Source: JAMXLO01 sp037201625 (lineage in GTDB: Bacteria > Pseudomonadota > Alphaproteobacteria > Acetobacterales > Acetobacteraceae). From it: a stretch of DNA of 64,000 bases. This document shows, in pieces, positions 28,451-38,336 of the stretch; position 1 is the stretch's first letter, and the number at the start of each line of letters is the position of its first letter. The notes beneath the pieces are model-generated. The model saw only the letters and a list, made by a program, of their open reading frames with translations. It did not search any database and was not told where the DNA came from. The DNA is taken from positions 1-64,000 of the forward strand of contig JBBCGR010000001.1 of NCBI GenBank assembly GCA_037201625.1, given 5' to 3'. The position numbers and the translations under genes are program-made.

Positions 28451-30576
28451 ATCCGTATGACGGCGCGCTGAACGGATTGCCGATATTCGTCGTGAACCAG
28501 CCGGGCTTGCGGCTGATCAGCGTGTACGCCACGGGACCGTCGGTCCCGGAGTATGGCTGCTTGTAGATATGCCGGCGGTGCCGCGGGTCGTCCAGGATCG
28601 CGCTGATCATCTTGCGATCGAGGTAGGTGCTCCTCGCCAGCCCCGGCACGGTGCGGAAATCGAAGGCCGGATCGGACAGTCCGGCGAACACGCTGCGCTC
28701 GTCATCGTTGCCCAGCGTCCAGCCCGCATGCAGGTCGCGCAGGATCAGTTCCTGCTGGATCGCGAGTTCGATGTAGCCGCGCAGCTTGCCGCTGCCCAGC
28801 ATGCGCCACAGCAGCGTGGCGCCGGTGCCGAGCAGCCCTTTGACCTGCGTGCCGATCAGCCGCGGCACCAGCACGCCGGCCCGCGCGACCGCCTTGTCGA
28901 CGATCTGCGTGACGCGCGCGTCGGTCAGTTTCGGCCAGTCGGGCAGCGTCACCTCCGGCAGCGCGCTGCCGACGCGGGGAATGATCGGCCGATGGCTCGG
29001 ATCGCCTCGGCAGAGATAGTCCGGGTTGGACGCGGCCGCCTCGCTCCAGGTCGCGAACAGCGGTTTTCCTTGGGCAGTGCCAGGGTATCGCTCAGGAATT
29101 TCTGACAGTTGCGCCGGCCTAGCTGGTAGTCGAAGGCGCGCAGCGAGCGGTCGAGAAATCCGCCGAACCCGCCCAGGAGCCCCGTCGCGATCGCGTAGCG
29201 CAACGGTTTGCCGGCGGCATCGGTACGGCGCGGCGCGATCAGGAAGCGGCTGTACACCTGCTCATCCAGCGCGAGTGCGAGTTCCGTCGGCTTGAAGCGC
29301 GCCTGGCTGATGAAGGTCGGCAGCAGCGCCTTGATCGCCGCCATCAGCGAGGCATCCATGGCGGCGGCGTCATCGACGAAGGTGGGATCTTCGGGAAACG
29401 GGTCGATCAGGATCACCGCCCGGTCCGCCACGTCGCCGGCGCGCGGATTTGCCAGCAGCGCCTGCCCGCCGGCGATCACCCCGCGCCTCTCCTGGCCGTC
29501 GGCGTCGACGACGGCTGCCGTGCCGCGTGCGGTCAGGACCGGACGGCCGGCCTCCATGACGGCGAAATGCGCGTATTCGAACGGCTCGTTGTTGATCATC
29601 CCGCCATCGACGTTGACGTAGGCGATTCGCGCGGGTGCTCCCAGGCCGTGGGCCAGTAAGGATCGATGGCGTGGGTGTTGTCGTGCGGGAACGGCCACAT
29701 GCGGCCTGCATAGTCGGCGGTCGTCGAGTTGATCAGGCGCGGTGCGAGGCCCACGGGAAATGCCGAGGAGGCCAGCGCCGCCTGCAGATAGTCGCGCCAT
29801 TGCGGGGGCATCGGGGCGCCGGGCTCCGGCAGGGTGTCGACTGAGATCGCGGTGCCGGAATCGCTGCCGGCCCAGGCGCTCGTCCGGCTCTGGCCACCAA
29901 GGCCGTTGATGATGAAATGCGCACGGTCGCCGTGGTTCAGCATGCCGTGGCCGCCGATCGTGCCGCCATCCCGGAAGGTGATGCGGTACGGCACGCCGCG
30001 CAGGTTGGAGATCGTCATGTAGAGATGCAGTGGTCGGCGAGATAGGGGACGCGCGAGCCTCCCTGAGCGGACTGAACATTGCCGGGTTCGGGGCCGGCGC
30101 CTCCTTGATCAGGCGCAGCGCGCGTTCGCCGATCTCGACGAGGACCGAGGCGTCGAGCAGCGAGCTGACCGGGGCACCCGGCGCGAGGTCGCTGGTGCCC
30201 AGCAGGTCGTGCCCGGCCGGCAGCGCGAGGTCGGGCATCTCGACCCAGGCGGCGTAGAACGACGGGACGGTGTACAGGTATGCCTGCGTGCCGGGACGCG
30301 GTGCCGGCACCGGCTGCGGCTTCAGCCCGCCGGCGGCGGCCACCGCGCCGAGCGCGCCGGTGATCGAGCCGGCCGATGCGCCGGCAATCACCTTGATGCA
30401 GACAGTGTGGTTGGGGACGGACTGGTTGGGTCCTGTCTGGGCCGGATCGCGCCTGGCCTGCTCCCAGGCGTCGAGCGCCTGGAACAGGTAATCGACCACG
30501 CCTGATGAGTAGGCGCCTGCGGAGATCGCGCCGCCATTGCCAGGCCGATCTCGAACGTTGCCGGTTCCTCCGCCAT
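28449..30576 (-). pseudogene. Patatin-like phospholipase, multiply frameshifted
   Basis: A large patatin-domain protein of about 709 residues. In order: an N-terminal F-E-I-G-L-A-M-A ... A-I-S-A-G-A-Y-S-S-G-V (the glycine-rich oxyanion region), the nucleophile elbow G-A-S-A-G-S, the N-V-D-G-G-M-I-N-N-E-P catalytic Asp motif, and a long C-terminal half including F-D-Y-Q-L-G-R-R-N-C-Q-K-F-L. Frames change near 30530, twice around 30030-30060, near 29630, and between about 29080 and 28950. ATG 30576 is preceded by AGGAGG. Patatins hydrolyse acyl esters of lipids; substrate and location are unknown, and no signal peptide is seen. Ends in convergence with lpxB. Confidence 0.78.
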
Positions 30577-30690
30577 CGCAGCCTCCTGGCCGTCTGTCGA
30601 TGCGGTCCGCACGATAAGCAGAACAGTGACGGAAAGGGAATAGGTTTGTTTCCGGTACGTCCGGTCGCGGGCGGCGGGGTCATTGTCGAA

Positions 30691-31090
30691 GAGCGTGATT
30701 CGCCGCTCCGGTTTTGCCAAGTCTCAGTCAGCGACACCCACTATCGTCTTGGCATGGCCTGGGGCCATGCCACCCACGCTTTCGTCGCAGCGAGCGGAAC
30801 AGACGTGGATACCGGGCCTCCGCCGGCATGACGGAATGCAGCAGGGTCAGCAGGACCCGGTATTCGTCCACCTGCGCGGGGCGTGATTCACTGCTCCGGT
30901 TTTGCCAAGTCTCTGTCAGCGACACCCACTATCGTCTTGGCATGGCCTGGCCATGCCATCCACGGCTTTCGTCGCAGCGAGCGGAACAGGCGTGGATACC
31001 GGGCCTGCGCCCGGTATGACGGTCATGACGGTGTGTAGAATGGTGATCAGGACCCGGTATTCGTCCACCTGCGCGGAGCGTGATTCACCG
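30691..31090. repeat. Tandem array of about 190-base non-coding units
   Basis: The 605 bases between the patatin gene and the Gfo/Idh gene (30577-31181) hold no credible gene. Two long units start at about 30691 and 30881 and a partial third at about 31076. Each begins with a GAGCGTGATTC-CCGCTCC type sequence, passes through AGCGACACCCACTATCGTC and a copy of the dispersed palindrome (CCATGCC-CACG-TTTCGTCGCAGCGAGCGG), and ends with GACCCGGTATTCGTCCACCTGCGCGG. Spacing is 188 and 197 bases. The flanks 30577-30690 and 31091-31181 show nothing clear beyond decayed pieces of the same sequence. Confidence 0.8.
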
Positions 31091-31181
31091 CGCCTCCCGG
31101 TCAGCGCGACCCGGTCATCAGGACCTGGTATCGATCCACCGACGCAGCGTCACGGCGGCGCGACGATCAGGCCCGACGCGG

Positions 31182-32132
31182 TCATCCGCGCGCGGGCCGC
31201 GGCAATCCCTCAGCCACCAGCAGCGCCGCCGCCAGGGCACGCCGCCCGGCCGCGGCATCTACCCGCACCGGCGCCCCGTCGAGCACCGAGGCCACGAACG
31301 CCGCGTGTTCGGCAGCCAGCGAATCATGGTCCTGCCACGACGCCTCGGTTGCGCCGAAACCGGCGACGCCCGGCACCGGCACGCCCTGGCCGCGGGCAAT
31401 CACCGTCAGCCGGCGATTGGCGAAATCCACCGCCAGGTAGCCGTCCTGGGCGAACACCCGCATGCGCCGCTCGGTGCGCGAGGCGACGCGCGAGGCGGTG
31501 ATGGTCGCCGTCGCGCCATTGGCAAAGCGGATGCGCGCATTGGCGATGTCGGCGTGCTCGCTCGCAACCGGCGCGCCGACCGCGTCCACGCTCTCGATCT
31601 CGCTCGCCACCAGCGACAGCACGAGGTCCAGGTCGTGGATCATCAGGTCGAGGATGACCGACACGTCCGTGCCGCGCGGCTTGAACGGGGCGATCCGCGT
31701 GGCCTCGATATAGAGCGGCGGGCCAAGCCGGCCCTCCATCGCGGCGAAGGCGGCAGAGAAACGCTCGAGATGGCCGACCTGCAGCACCAGCCCCCGTTCG
31801 GCGGCGAGCGCCGCCAGATCGTCGGCCTGCGCCAGCGTCGCCGCGATCGGCTTCTCCACCAGCACGTGCCGCCCCGCGCGCAGTGCCTGCGACGCCAGCG
31901 CATGATGCGCCTCGGCCGGCGCGGCGATCACCACCGCGTCGCTGGCAGCCAGCAGATCGGCGAAGGACAACGCCGGTGACGCGGTCTCGGCGCCCACCAC
32001 GGCCGCTCGTGCCGGGTCCGGATCGAACACGCCGGCCAGCGTCGCGCGCTGGGCGGTCACGACCTTCAGCGCGTGGAAGCGGCCGAAATGGCCGACACCG
32101 GCAACGCCGATGCGCAGCGTTGATGCGGACAT
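31182..32132 (-). CDS. Gfo/Idh/MocA family NAD(P)-dependent oxidoreductase
   Basis: A 316-residue oxidoreductase with an N-terminal Rossmann fold (I-G-V-A-G-V-G-H-F-G-R-F-H) and the family E-K-P-I-A motif that contributes the active-site lysine, followed by V-G-H-L-E-R-F and I-H-D-L-D. I chose ATG 32132 because the glycine motif then lies near the N-terminus; an upstream ATG at 32168 overlaps the D-tartrate dehydratase gene. It lies ten bases after that gene as the last member of a long reverse operon. Some relatives make UDP-GlcNAc derivatives for lipid A and others act on sugars or inositols; the substrate is open. Confidence 0.85.
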   Translation of the reverse strand: MSASTLRIGVAGVGHFGRFHALKVVTAQRATLAGVFDPDPARAAVVGAETASPALSFADLLAASDAVVIAAPAEAHHALASQALRAGRHVLVEKPIAATLAQADDLAALAAERGLVLQVGHLERFSAAFAAMEGRLGPPLYIEATRIAPFKPRGTDVSVILDLMIHDLDLVLSLVASEIESVDAVGAPVASEHADIANARIRFANGATATITASRVASRTERRMRVFAQDGYLAVDFANRRLTVIARGQGVPVPGVAGFGATEASWQDHDSLAAEHAAFVASVLDGAPVRVDAAAGRRALAAALLVAEGLPRPARG

Positions 32133-32142
32133 CCGCGCGCCG

Positions 32143-33310
32143 TCAGGCGAGTTCGCGCATGACGGCATAGAGGTCGCTCTTGGCCTCGAAGCCGATGCCC
32201 GGCAGGTCGGGCAGCGTCACGACACCGTTCTCGACGCGCGTGCCGTCGGGAAAGCCGCCGAAGGGCTGGAACACGTCCGGATAGCTCTCGTTGCCGCCGA
32301 GCCCGAGGCCGGCGGCGATCGCCAGCGACATCTGATGGCCGCCATGCGGGATGCAGCGCCGCCACGACCAGCCGGCCTCCTTCAGCATCGCCAGCGTCCG
32401 CTGGTATTCGCACAATCCATAGGACAGCGCACAGTCGAATTGCAGCCAGTCGCGGTCGGGGCGCATGCCGCCATGGCGGATCAGGTTGCGCGCATCCTGG
32501 TGGCTGAACAGGTTCTCCCCGGTCGCCATCGCGCCGGGATAGAACTCCGCCAGCGCCGCCTGCAACCGGTAGTCCAGCGGATCGCCGGCCTCCTCATACC
32601 AGAACAGGTCGTACGGCCGCAGCATCTTCGCATACGCGATGGCGGTCAGCAGGTCGAAGCGGCCATTGGCATCCACCGCAAGCCGCGCCTCATCGCCGAG
32701 TTCGCGCAGCACCGCCTCGATGCGCCGCTGGTCCGCATCGATGCCCTCGCCGCCGATCTTCATCTTCACCACGGTGTAAGCCGCGGTCGAGATAGCTGCG
32801 CATCTCCGTGCACAGCGCCGCATCGTCCTTTCCGGGGTAGTAATAACCGCCCGCGGCATAGACGAACACGCGCGGATCGGCCTCGATGCCATGCCGCTCG
32901 GCCAGTAGGCGGAACAGCGGCCGGCCGGCGATCTTGGCCACCGCGTCCCATACCGCCATGTCGATCGTGCCGACCGCGACCGAGCGGTCGCCGTGCCCGC
33001 CGGGCTTCTCGTTGGTCATCATGCAGGCCCAGATCCGGTCCGGATCGAGGTTCTCGCCAGACGCATCCAGCAACGTGCGCGGATCGGCCTCCAGCAGGCG
33101 CGGCGCGAAGCGTTCGCGGATCAGCCCGCCCTGGCCATAGCGGCCGTTCGAGTTGAAGCCGTAGCCCACCACCGGCCGGCCGTCGCGCACCACGTTGGTC
33201 ACCACCGCGACCAGGCTCGAGGTCATCTTCGAGAAGTCGATATAGGCGTTGCGGATCGGCGAACTGATCGGCTGGGTGACCTCACGGACGTCGGTGATGC
33301 GAACCGGCAT
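32143..33310 (-). CDS. tarD: D(-)-tartrate dehydratase (enolase superfamily), frameshifted
   Basis: Predicted to dehydrate D-tartrate to oxaloacetate with Mg2+. The restored 388-residue protein resembles the characterised Bradyrhizobium enzyme along its whole length as I remember it: R-N-A-Y-I-D-F near the start, Y-Y-Y-P-G-K, the catalytic K-M-K motif in V-V-K-M-K-I-G-G, metal ligands in V-D-A-N-G-R-F-D, W-Y-E-E and A-T-G-E-N, and the H in P-H-G-G-H-Q-M. A single extra base at the A pair 32778-32779 shifts the frame between L-D-R-G and Y-T-V-V-K. It overlaps the glycosyltransferase by 29 bases and is followed by the Gfo/Idh gene. Confidence 0.88.
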
Positions 33311-34378
33311 GGGGTGGGACCTTCGTCAACAACTGTCGCGCCATGTCGCGCCATGCCAGGCGCGGGTCAACCGGGGGCGCCTCCGGCCGCGCCGGCGCGT
33401 CGATCAGTTCGCGCAGCGCGGTGGTCAGGCTGGGTGCGTCGGGTTCGCACAGCGTCGCCATCGGCGTGTCGCGCAACTGCTCGACCAGGCCGCCGACCTG
33501 GGTCGAGACCACGAACCGGCCGGCGGCGATGGCGGCCGGCGCGACGCCGCTCTGGCTGGCCTCCCGGTACGGCAGCACGATCGCGTCGGACCAGGCGATC
33601 AGTTCGCCGATCTCATCCTCCGGCACCCAGCGGTTCTCCACCGAGACGCCCGCACAGCGCGCAAGGCGGCCAGATCCTCGCATTCCGGCCCGCTGCCCAC
33701 CACGCGCAGTACCCAGGGGCTGCGCGTGTTCAGCGCGCGCACGGCATCGGCCAGCAGGTCCAGGCCCTTGTAGCGCAGCAGGCGGCCGAAGAAGAGCAGC
33801 CGCAGCGCACCACCATGGGCGAGCGGCGGCGGCGGCTGCGGGCCGAACACGAACGGCGGCAGGAACAGCACGCATAGCCGGTCCGAGGCCACCAGGCGCT
33901 GCTCGCGCAGACGCTCGGCGACGTGGTGGCTCAGCGCGATGACGGCATCGGCGCGCCGCATCAGCCGGCGCTGCAGGAACATCTGCAACGGCCGGCCGTC
34001 GCCCGGATGCAGGTCCGCGTCATGCACCACGACGAGCATCGGCGCGTGGTTGCGGCGCAGCGCCGCCATCATCAGCAGATCGAGCAGCGCCGGCAGCGCG
34101 CAGATCCCGACCTCGGGGCGCAGCGCGCGCAGGCGGCGCGCCAGCCGGTGGATGATCAGCGGCGCCTGCACCAGGCGGCGCAGGAAGCCCAGCGAATTGT
34201 CATAGGTGTCGAACGGCAGTTCGCACGCCGGCGGCACGCGGCTGCGCAGGATCTCCGCGCCGGTCGACAGCGACAGCATCGCCGCGGTGTCGGGGATCGT
34301 GCGCATGGCATCCGCCAGTCCCGCCGCGAGGCGCGGTCCAGCGCCACGTCGGCCCCATTGCCAGACCAGAACACGCAC
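33282..34378 (-). CDS. Glycosyltransferase, GT4-like, frameshifted
   Basis: A group-1 glycosyltransferase of about 365 residues with a GT-B layout. The N-terminal half starts at GTG 34378 (V-R-V-L-V-W-Q-W-G-R), and the central strand L-R-L-L-F-F-G-R-L-L-R-Y-K-G is the usual sugar-nucleotide-domain entry. The C-terminal half has L-P-Y-R-E-A-S-Q-S-G-V and A-A-G-R-F-V-V-S-T-Q-V-G-G-L, the family acceptor-loop and E-x7-E-like region. The two halves are in different frames that meet near 33655. The gene begins two bases after the ABC ATPase stop and overlaps tarD. Its acceptor is unknown. Confidence 0.8.
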
Positions 34379-34380
34379 GC

Positions 34381-35390
<1,010 letters not shown>

Positions 35391-35394
<4 letters not shown>

Positions 35395-36368
35395 GCCGGC
35401 ACCGCTATCAGCGGATGGAAGCAGCGCGCGACCTGGCCGGGCGCGTGCTCGAAGGGCTGCGGCTCCTGCTCGCACGTCGTATCGGCGCGGGAGCAGCGGT
35501 TGCGGAACGCGCAGCCCGGCGGCAGGCGGAGCAGGCTCGGCGTCATGCCGGGGATCTGCCGCAGCTTCTCGCCGCGCCGGTTGCGGCTCGGCACGCTGCC
35601 GATCAGCCCGTGGGTATAGGGATGCACCGGGTGGTCCAGCACCGTCTCGGCCGGGCCGGTCTCGACGATGCGGCCGGCGTACATCACGGCGATGTCGTCG
35701 GCGAGGCCGGCGATCACCGACAGGTCGTGGGTGATCCAGATCAGCGCAGTCCCCGAGTTCGCCGCCAGCTTCTGCACCTCGGCCAGGATCTGCGCCTGGA
35801 TGGTGACGTCGAGCGCGGTGGTCGGCTCATCGGCGATCAGCAGGTCGGGCTGGTGCAGCAGCGCGATGGCGATCGCCACGCGCTGGCGCATGCCGCCCGA
35901 GAACTGGTGCGGATAGGCGGCCAGCCGCTCGTCGGGGCTGGGGATGCCGACCATGCCGAGGGCGTCGCGGGCACGGGCGCGGGCGGCGCTGTGCGAGGCG
36001 TTGGTATGCGCCTGCACCGCCTCGATCATCTGCGTGTCGATGCGCAGGACCGGGTTCAGCGTCATCATCGGGTCCTGGAAGATCATCGCGATGCGGCTGC
36101 CGCGCAGCTTGCGCATCTCGCGTTCCGACAGCTTCGCCAGATCCTTGCCCTGGTACAGGATCGAGCCGCCGGCGATGCGTCCGGGCGGATCGACCAGGCC
36201 GATGATGGAGAAGCCGGTCACGGTCTTGCCGGAGCCGGATTCGCCCACCAGTCCCAGCACGCGCCCGCGCTGCACGGAGAACGACACATCGTCCACCGCC
36301 TTCACCACGCCGGCGCGCGTGAAGAAATGCGTGCGCAGGTTGCGCACTTCGAGTGTAGCGGTGGTCAC
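35391..36368 (-). CDS. Peptide-type ABC transporter ATP-binding protein (DppD/OppD-like)
   Basis: A 325-residue ATPase with Walker A G-E-S-G-S-G-K-T, Q-loop F-Q-D-P-M-M-T-L-N-P, signature S-G-G-M-R-Q-R, Walker B in L-L-I-A-D-E-P-T-T-A-L-D and H-loop T-H-D-L, plus the family C-terminal extension with G-C-A-F-R-N-R-C. It starts at GTG 36368, overlapping the permease stop as GTGA, and overlaps the next ATPase as ATGA. Such paired ATPases energise import of peptides or other small ligands. Confidence 0.9.
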
Positions 36369-37270
36369 CGCTTGAGTCGCGGGTTCAGTACGTCGCGCAA
36401 CTGGTCGCCGACCAGGTTGATGGCAACGATGGTGACCAGCAATGCGATCCCCGGATAGAAGCTGATCCAGTACTTGCCCGAGAGCATGTACTGATAGCCG
36501 TTGGCGATGAGCAGGCCGAGCGAGGGCTCGGTGATCGGCACGCCGAGACCGAGGAACGAGAGCGTTGCCTCGAGCGCGATGGCGCGGGCGATCTGCTGCG
36601 TGACGATGACGATCAGCGGCGGCAGGCAGTTGGGCAGCAGGTGGCGGAACACCACGCGGTGCTTCGGCAAAGCGAGGCATTCGGCGGCCTCGATATATTC
36701 GCGCCGCCGTTCGACCAGCGCGGAGGCGCGCACGGTCCGGGTGTAGTAGGCCCATTCGACCAGGACCAGCGCGAGCACCACGTTCATCACGCCCTTGCCC
36801 AGCACGGCGAGGATCATCAGGGCGACGAGGATGGACGGGAAGGAAAGCTGCAGGTCGACCAGGCGCATGATGGCGGCGTCGGTGCGCCCGCCGATATAGG
36901 CCGCGAGCAGGCCGAGCGCGGTGCCGACCACGCAGGCGATCAGGGCGGAGCCGACGCCCACGCCCAGCGAGATGCGCAGGCCGTACAGGATGCCCGAGAA
37001 CATGTCGCGGCCCTGGTCGTCGGTGCCGAGGATATAGGTATAGCCGGCGGCGGAGTGGGAGCCGGGCGGCAGCCTGCCGTCCATGATGTCGAGTTGCGAC
37101 AGGTCATAGGGATTCTGCGGCGCGATCAGCGCGGCGAAGATCGCGGCGAGGCCGATGACCACGAACACGACCAGCCCGCCGAGGGCGATGCGGGAGGCCG
37201 CGAACTCGGAGACGAAGCGGCGGAACGGGGTTTCCTCGCGCGCGACGACAGGAACGGTGGTCGTACTCAT
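36365..37270 (-). CDS. Peptide-type ABC transporter permease (DppC/OppC-like)
   Basis: A 301-residue inner-membrane permease. After an amphipathic N-terminus, the first helix is at about 31-50; then comes the periplasmic loop with G-T-D-D-Q-G-R-D-M-F-S-G typical of DppC, then five further helices. The coupling EAA-type loop contains E-A-A-E-C-L-A-L-P-K, and the end is L-R-D-V-L-N-P-R-L. It lies 16 bases after the DppB-like gene. Confidence 0.9.
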   Translation of the reverse strand: MSTTTVPVVAREETPFRRFVSEFAASRIALGGLVVFVVIGLAAIFAALIAPQNPYDLSQLDIMDGRLPPGSHSAAGYTYILGTDDQGRDMFSGILYGLRISLGVGVGSALIACVVGTALGLLAAYIGGRTDAAIMRLVDLQLSFPSILVALMILAVLGKGVMNVVLALVLVEWAYYTRTVRASALVERRREYIEAAECLALPKHRVVFRHLLPNCLPPLIVIVTQQIARAIALEATLSFLGLGVPITEPSLGLLIANGYQYMLSGKYWISFYPGIALLVTIVAINLVGDQLRDVLNPRLKR

Positions 37271-37286
37271 GGATGGTTGCGTCCTG

Positions 37287-38261
37287 TCACCCTTTCGACT
37301 CCAGCCGCACCCGCGGATCCAGCACCGTGTAGAGCAGATCCACGATCAGGTTGATCGACACGAACAGCAGCACGATCATCATCAGGTATGCCACGATGAC
37401 CGGCCGATCCAGCACATTGATACTGTCGATGATCAGCTTCCCCATACCCGGCCAGGCGAACACGCTCTCGGTCACCACGGCAAAGGCAATCGTGGAGCCA
37501 AGCTCCAGCCCGACCACGGTCACCACCGGAATCATAATGTTCTTCAATACATGCACGAAGATGACCCGGGTGGGCGTCAGGCCCTTGGCGCGGGCGAACT
37601 TCACGTAATCCATCGGCAGCGTCTCACGCACCCCTGCGCGGGTCAGGCGCAGCACCAACGAAATGTTGAACAGCGACAGGTTGAGGGCCGGCAGGAACAG
37701 ATGCCGCAGGCCATCCCACGTCAAGAATGACCACTGTATCCCGAACAGTTCCGCGGTCGTGCCGCGGCCAGTACTGGGCAGCCAGCCAAGCTGGACCGCG
37801 AACACCATGATCAGCATCAGCCCGACCCAGAAGGTGGGCAGCGAGAATCCCAGGATGCTGCCGGCCATGATGGCGCGCGCCGGCGCACTGTCGGGGTAGA
37901 GGCCGGCGTACAGCCCCAGCGGGATGCCGAACACCACCGACATCAGCACGGCGGTGACCGCGAGTTCCAGCGTCGCCGGCATGCGCTGGGCGATCAGCCG
38001 CAGGGCGGGTTCGTTGAAGACGAAGCTGCGGCCGAGATTGCCGTGCAGCGCATCATTGACAAACAGCAAATATTGCTTCCACAACGGCTGGTCGAGGCCG
38101 AGCGAGGCGATGATCCGCAGGCGCTCCGCCTGGTCCGCCTCCGGCGAGATCAGGATATCGACCGGGTTGCCGATCACGTGCACCCCGATGAACACGATGA
38201 CCGACATCGCAATCACGACAAACAGCGCCTGGATCAGCCGCCGGATCAGCCAGGTGATCAT
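37287..38261 (-). CDS. Peptide-type ABC transporter permease (DppB/OppB-like)
   Basis: A 324-residue permease with the classic DppB start: a first helix right at the N-terminus (L-I-R-R-L-I-Q-A-L-F-V-V-I-A-M-S), the D-Q-P-L-W-K-Q-Y motif, five more helices, the coupling loop near Y-V-K-F-A-R-A-K-G-L, and D-P-R-V-R at the end. It is the first transporter gene of the reverse operon that continues through the glycosyltransferase, tarD and Gfo/Idh genes. The large Hint-domain gene ends 75 bases upstream of it. Confidence 0.9.
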   Translation of the reverse strand: MITWLIRRLIQALFVVIAMSVIVFIGVHVIGNPVDILISPEADQAERLRIIASLGLDQPLWKQYLLFVNDALHGNLGRSFVFNEPALRLIAQRMPATLELAVTAVLMSVVFGIPLGLYAGLYPDSAPARAIMAGSILGFSLPTFWVGLMLIMVFAVQLGWLPSTGRGTTAELFGIQWSFLTWDGLRHLFLPALNLSLFNISLVLRLTRAGVRETLPMDYVKFARAKGLTPTRVIFVHVLKNIMIPVVTVVGLELGSTIAFAVVTESVFAWPGMGKLIIDSINVLDRPVIVAYLMMIVLLFVSINLIVDLLYTVLDPRVRLESKG

Positions 38262-38336
38262 TCAGTTTCCCGCACCCATCGGCGCCGCTTATAGCGGGCA
38301 CCACCCCCCCGAACCAGGGCCGGCCGGAAGGGCGCG

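Noticed and set aside
30691..31090. Possible CRISPR, insertion sequence or integron-like array
   Set aside because: Units of about 190 bases have no spacers, no transposase or integrase frame and no target-site duplication; they look like non-coding composite repeats.
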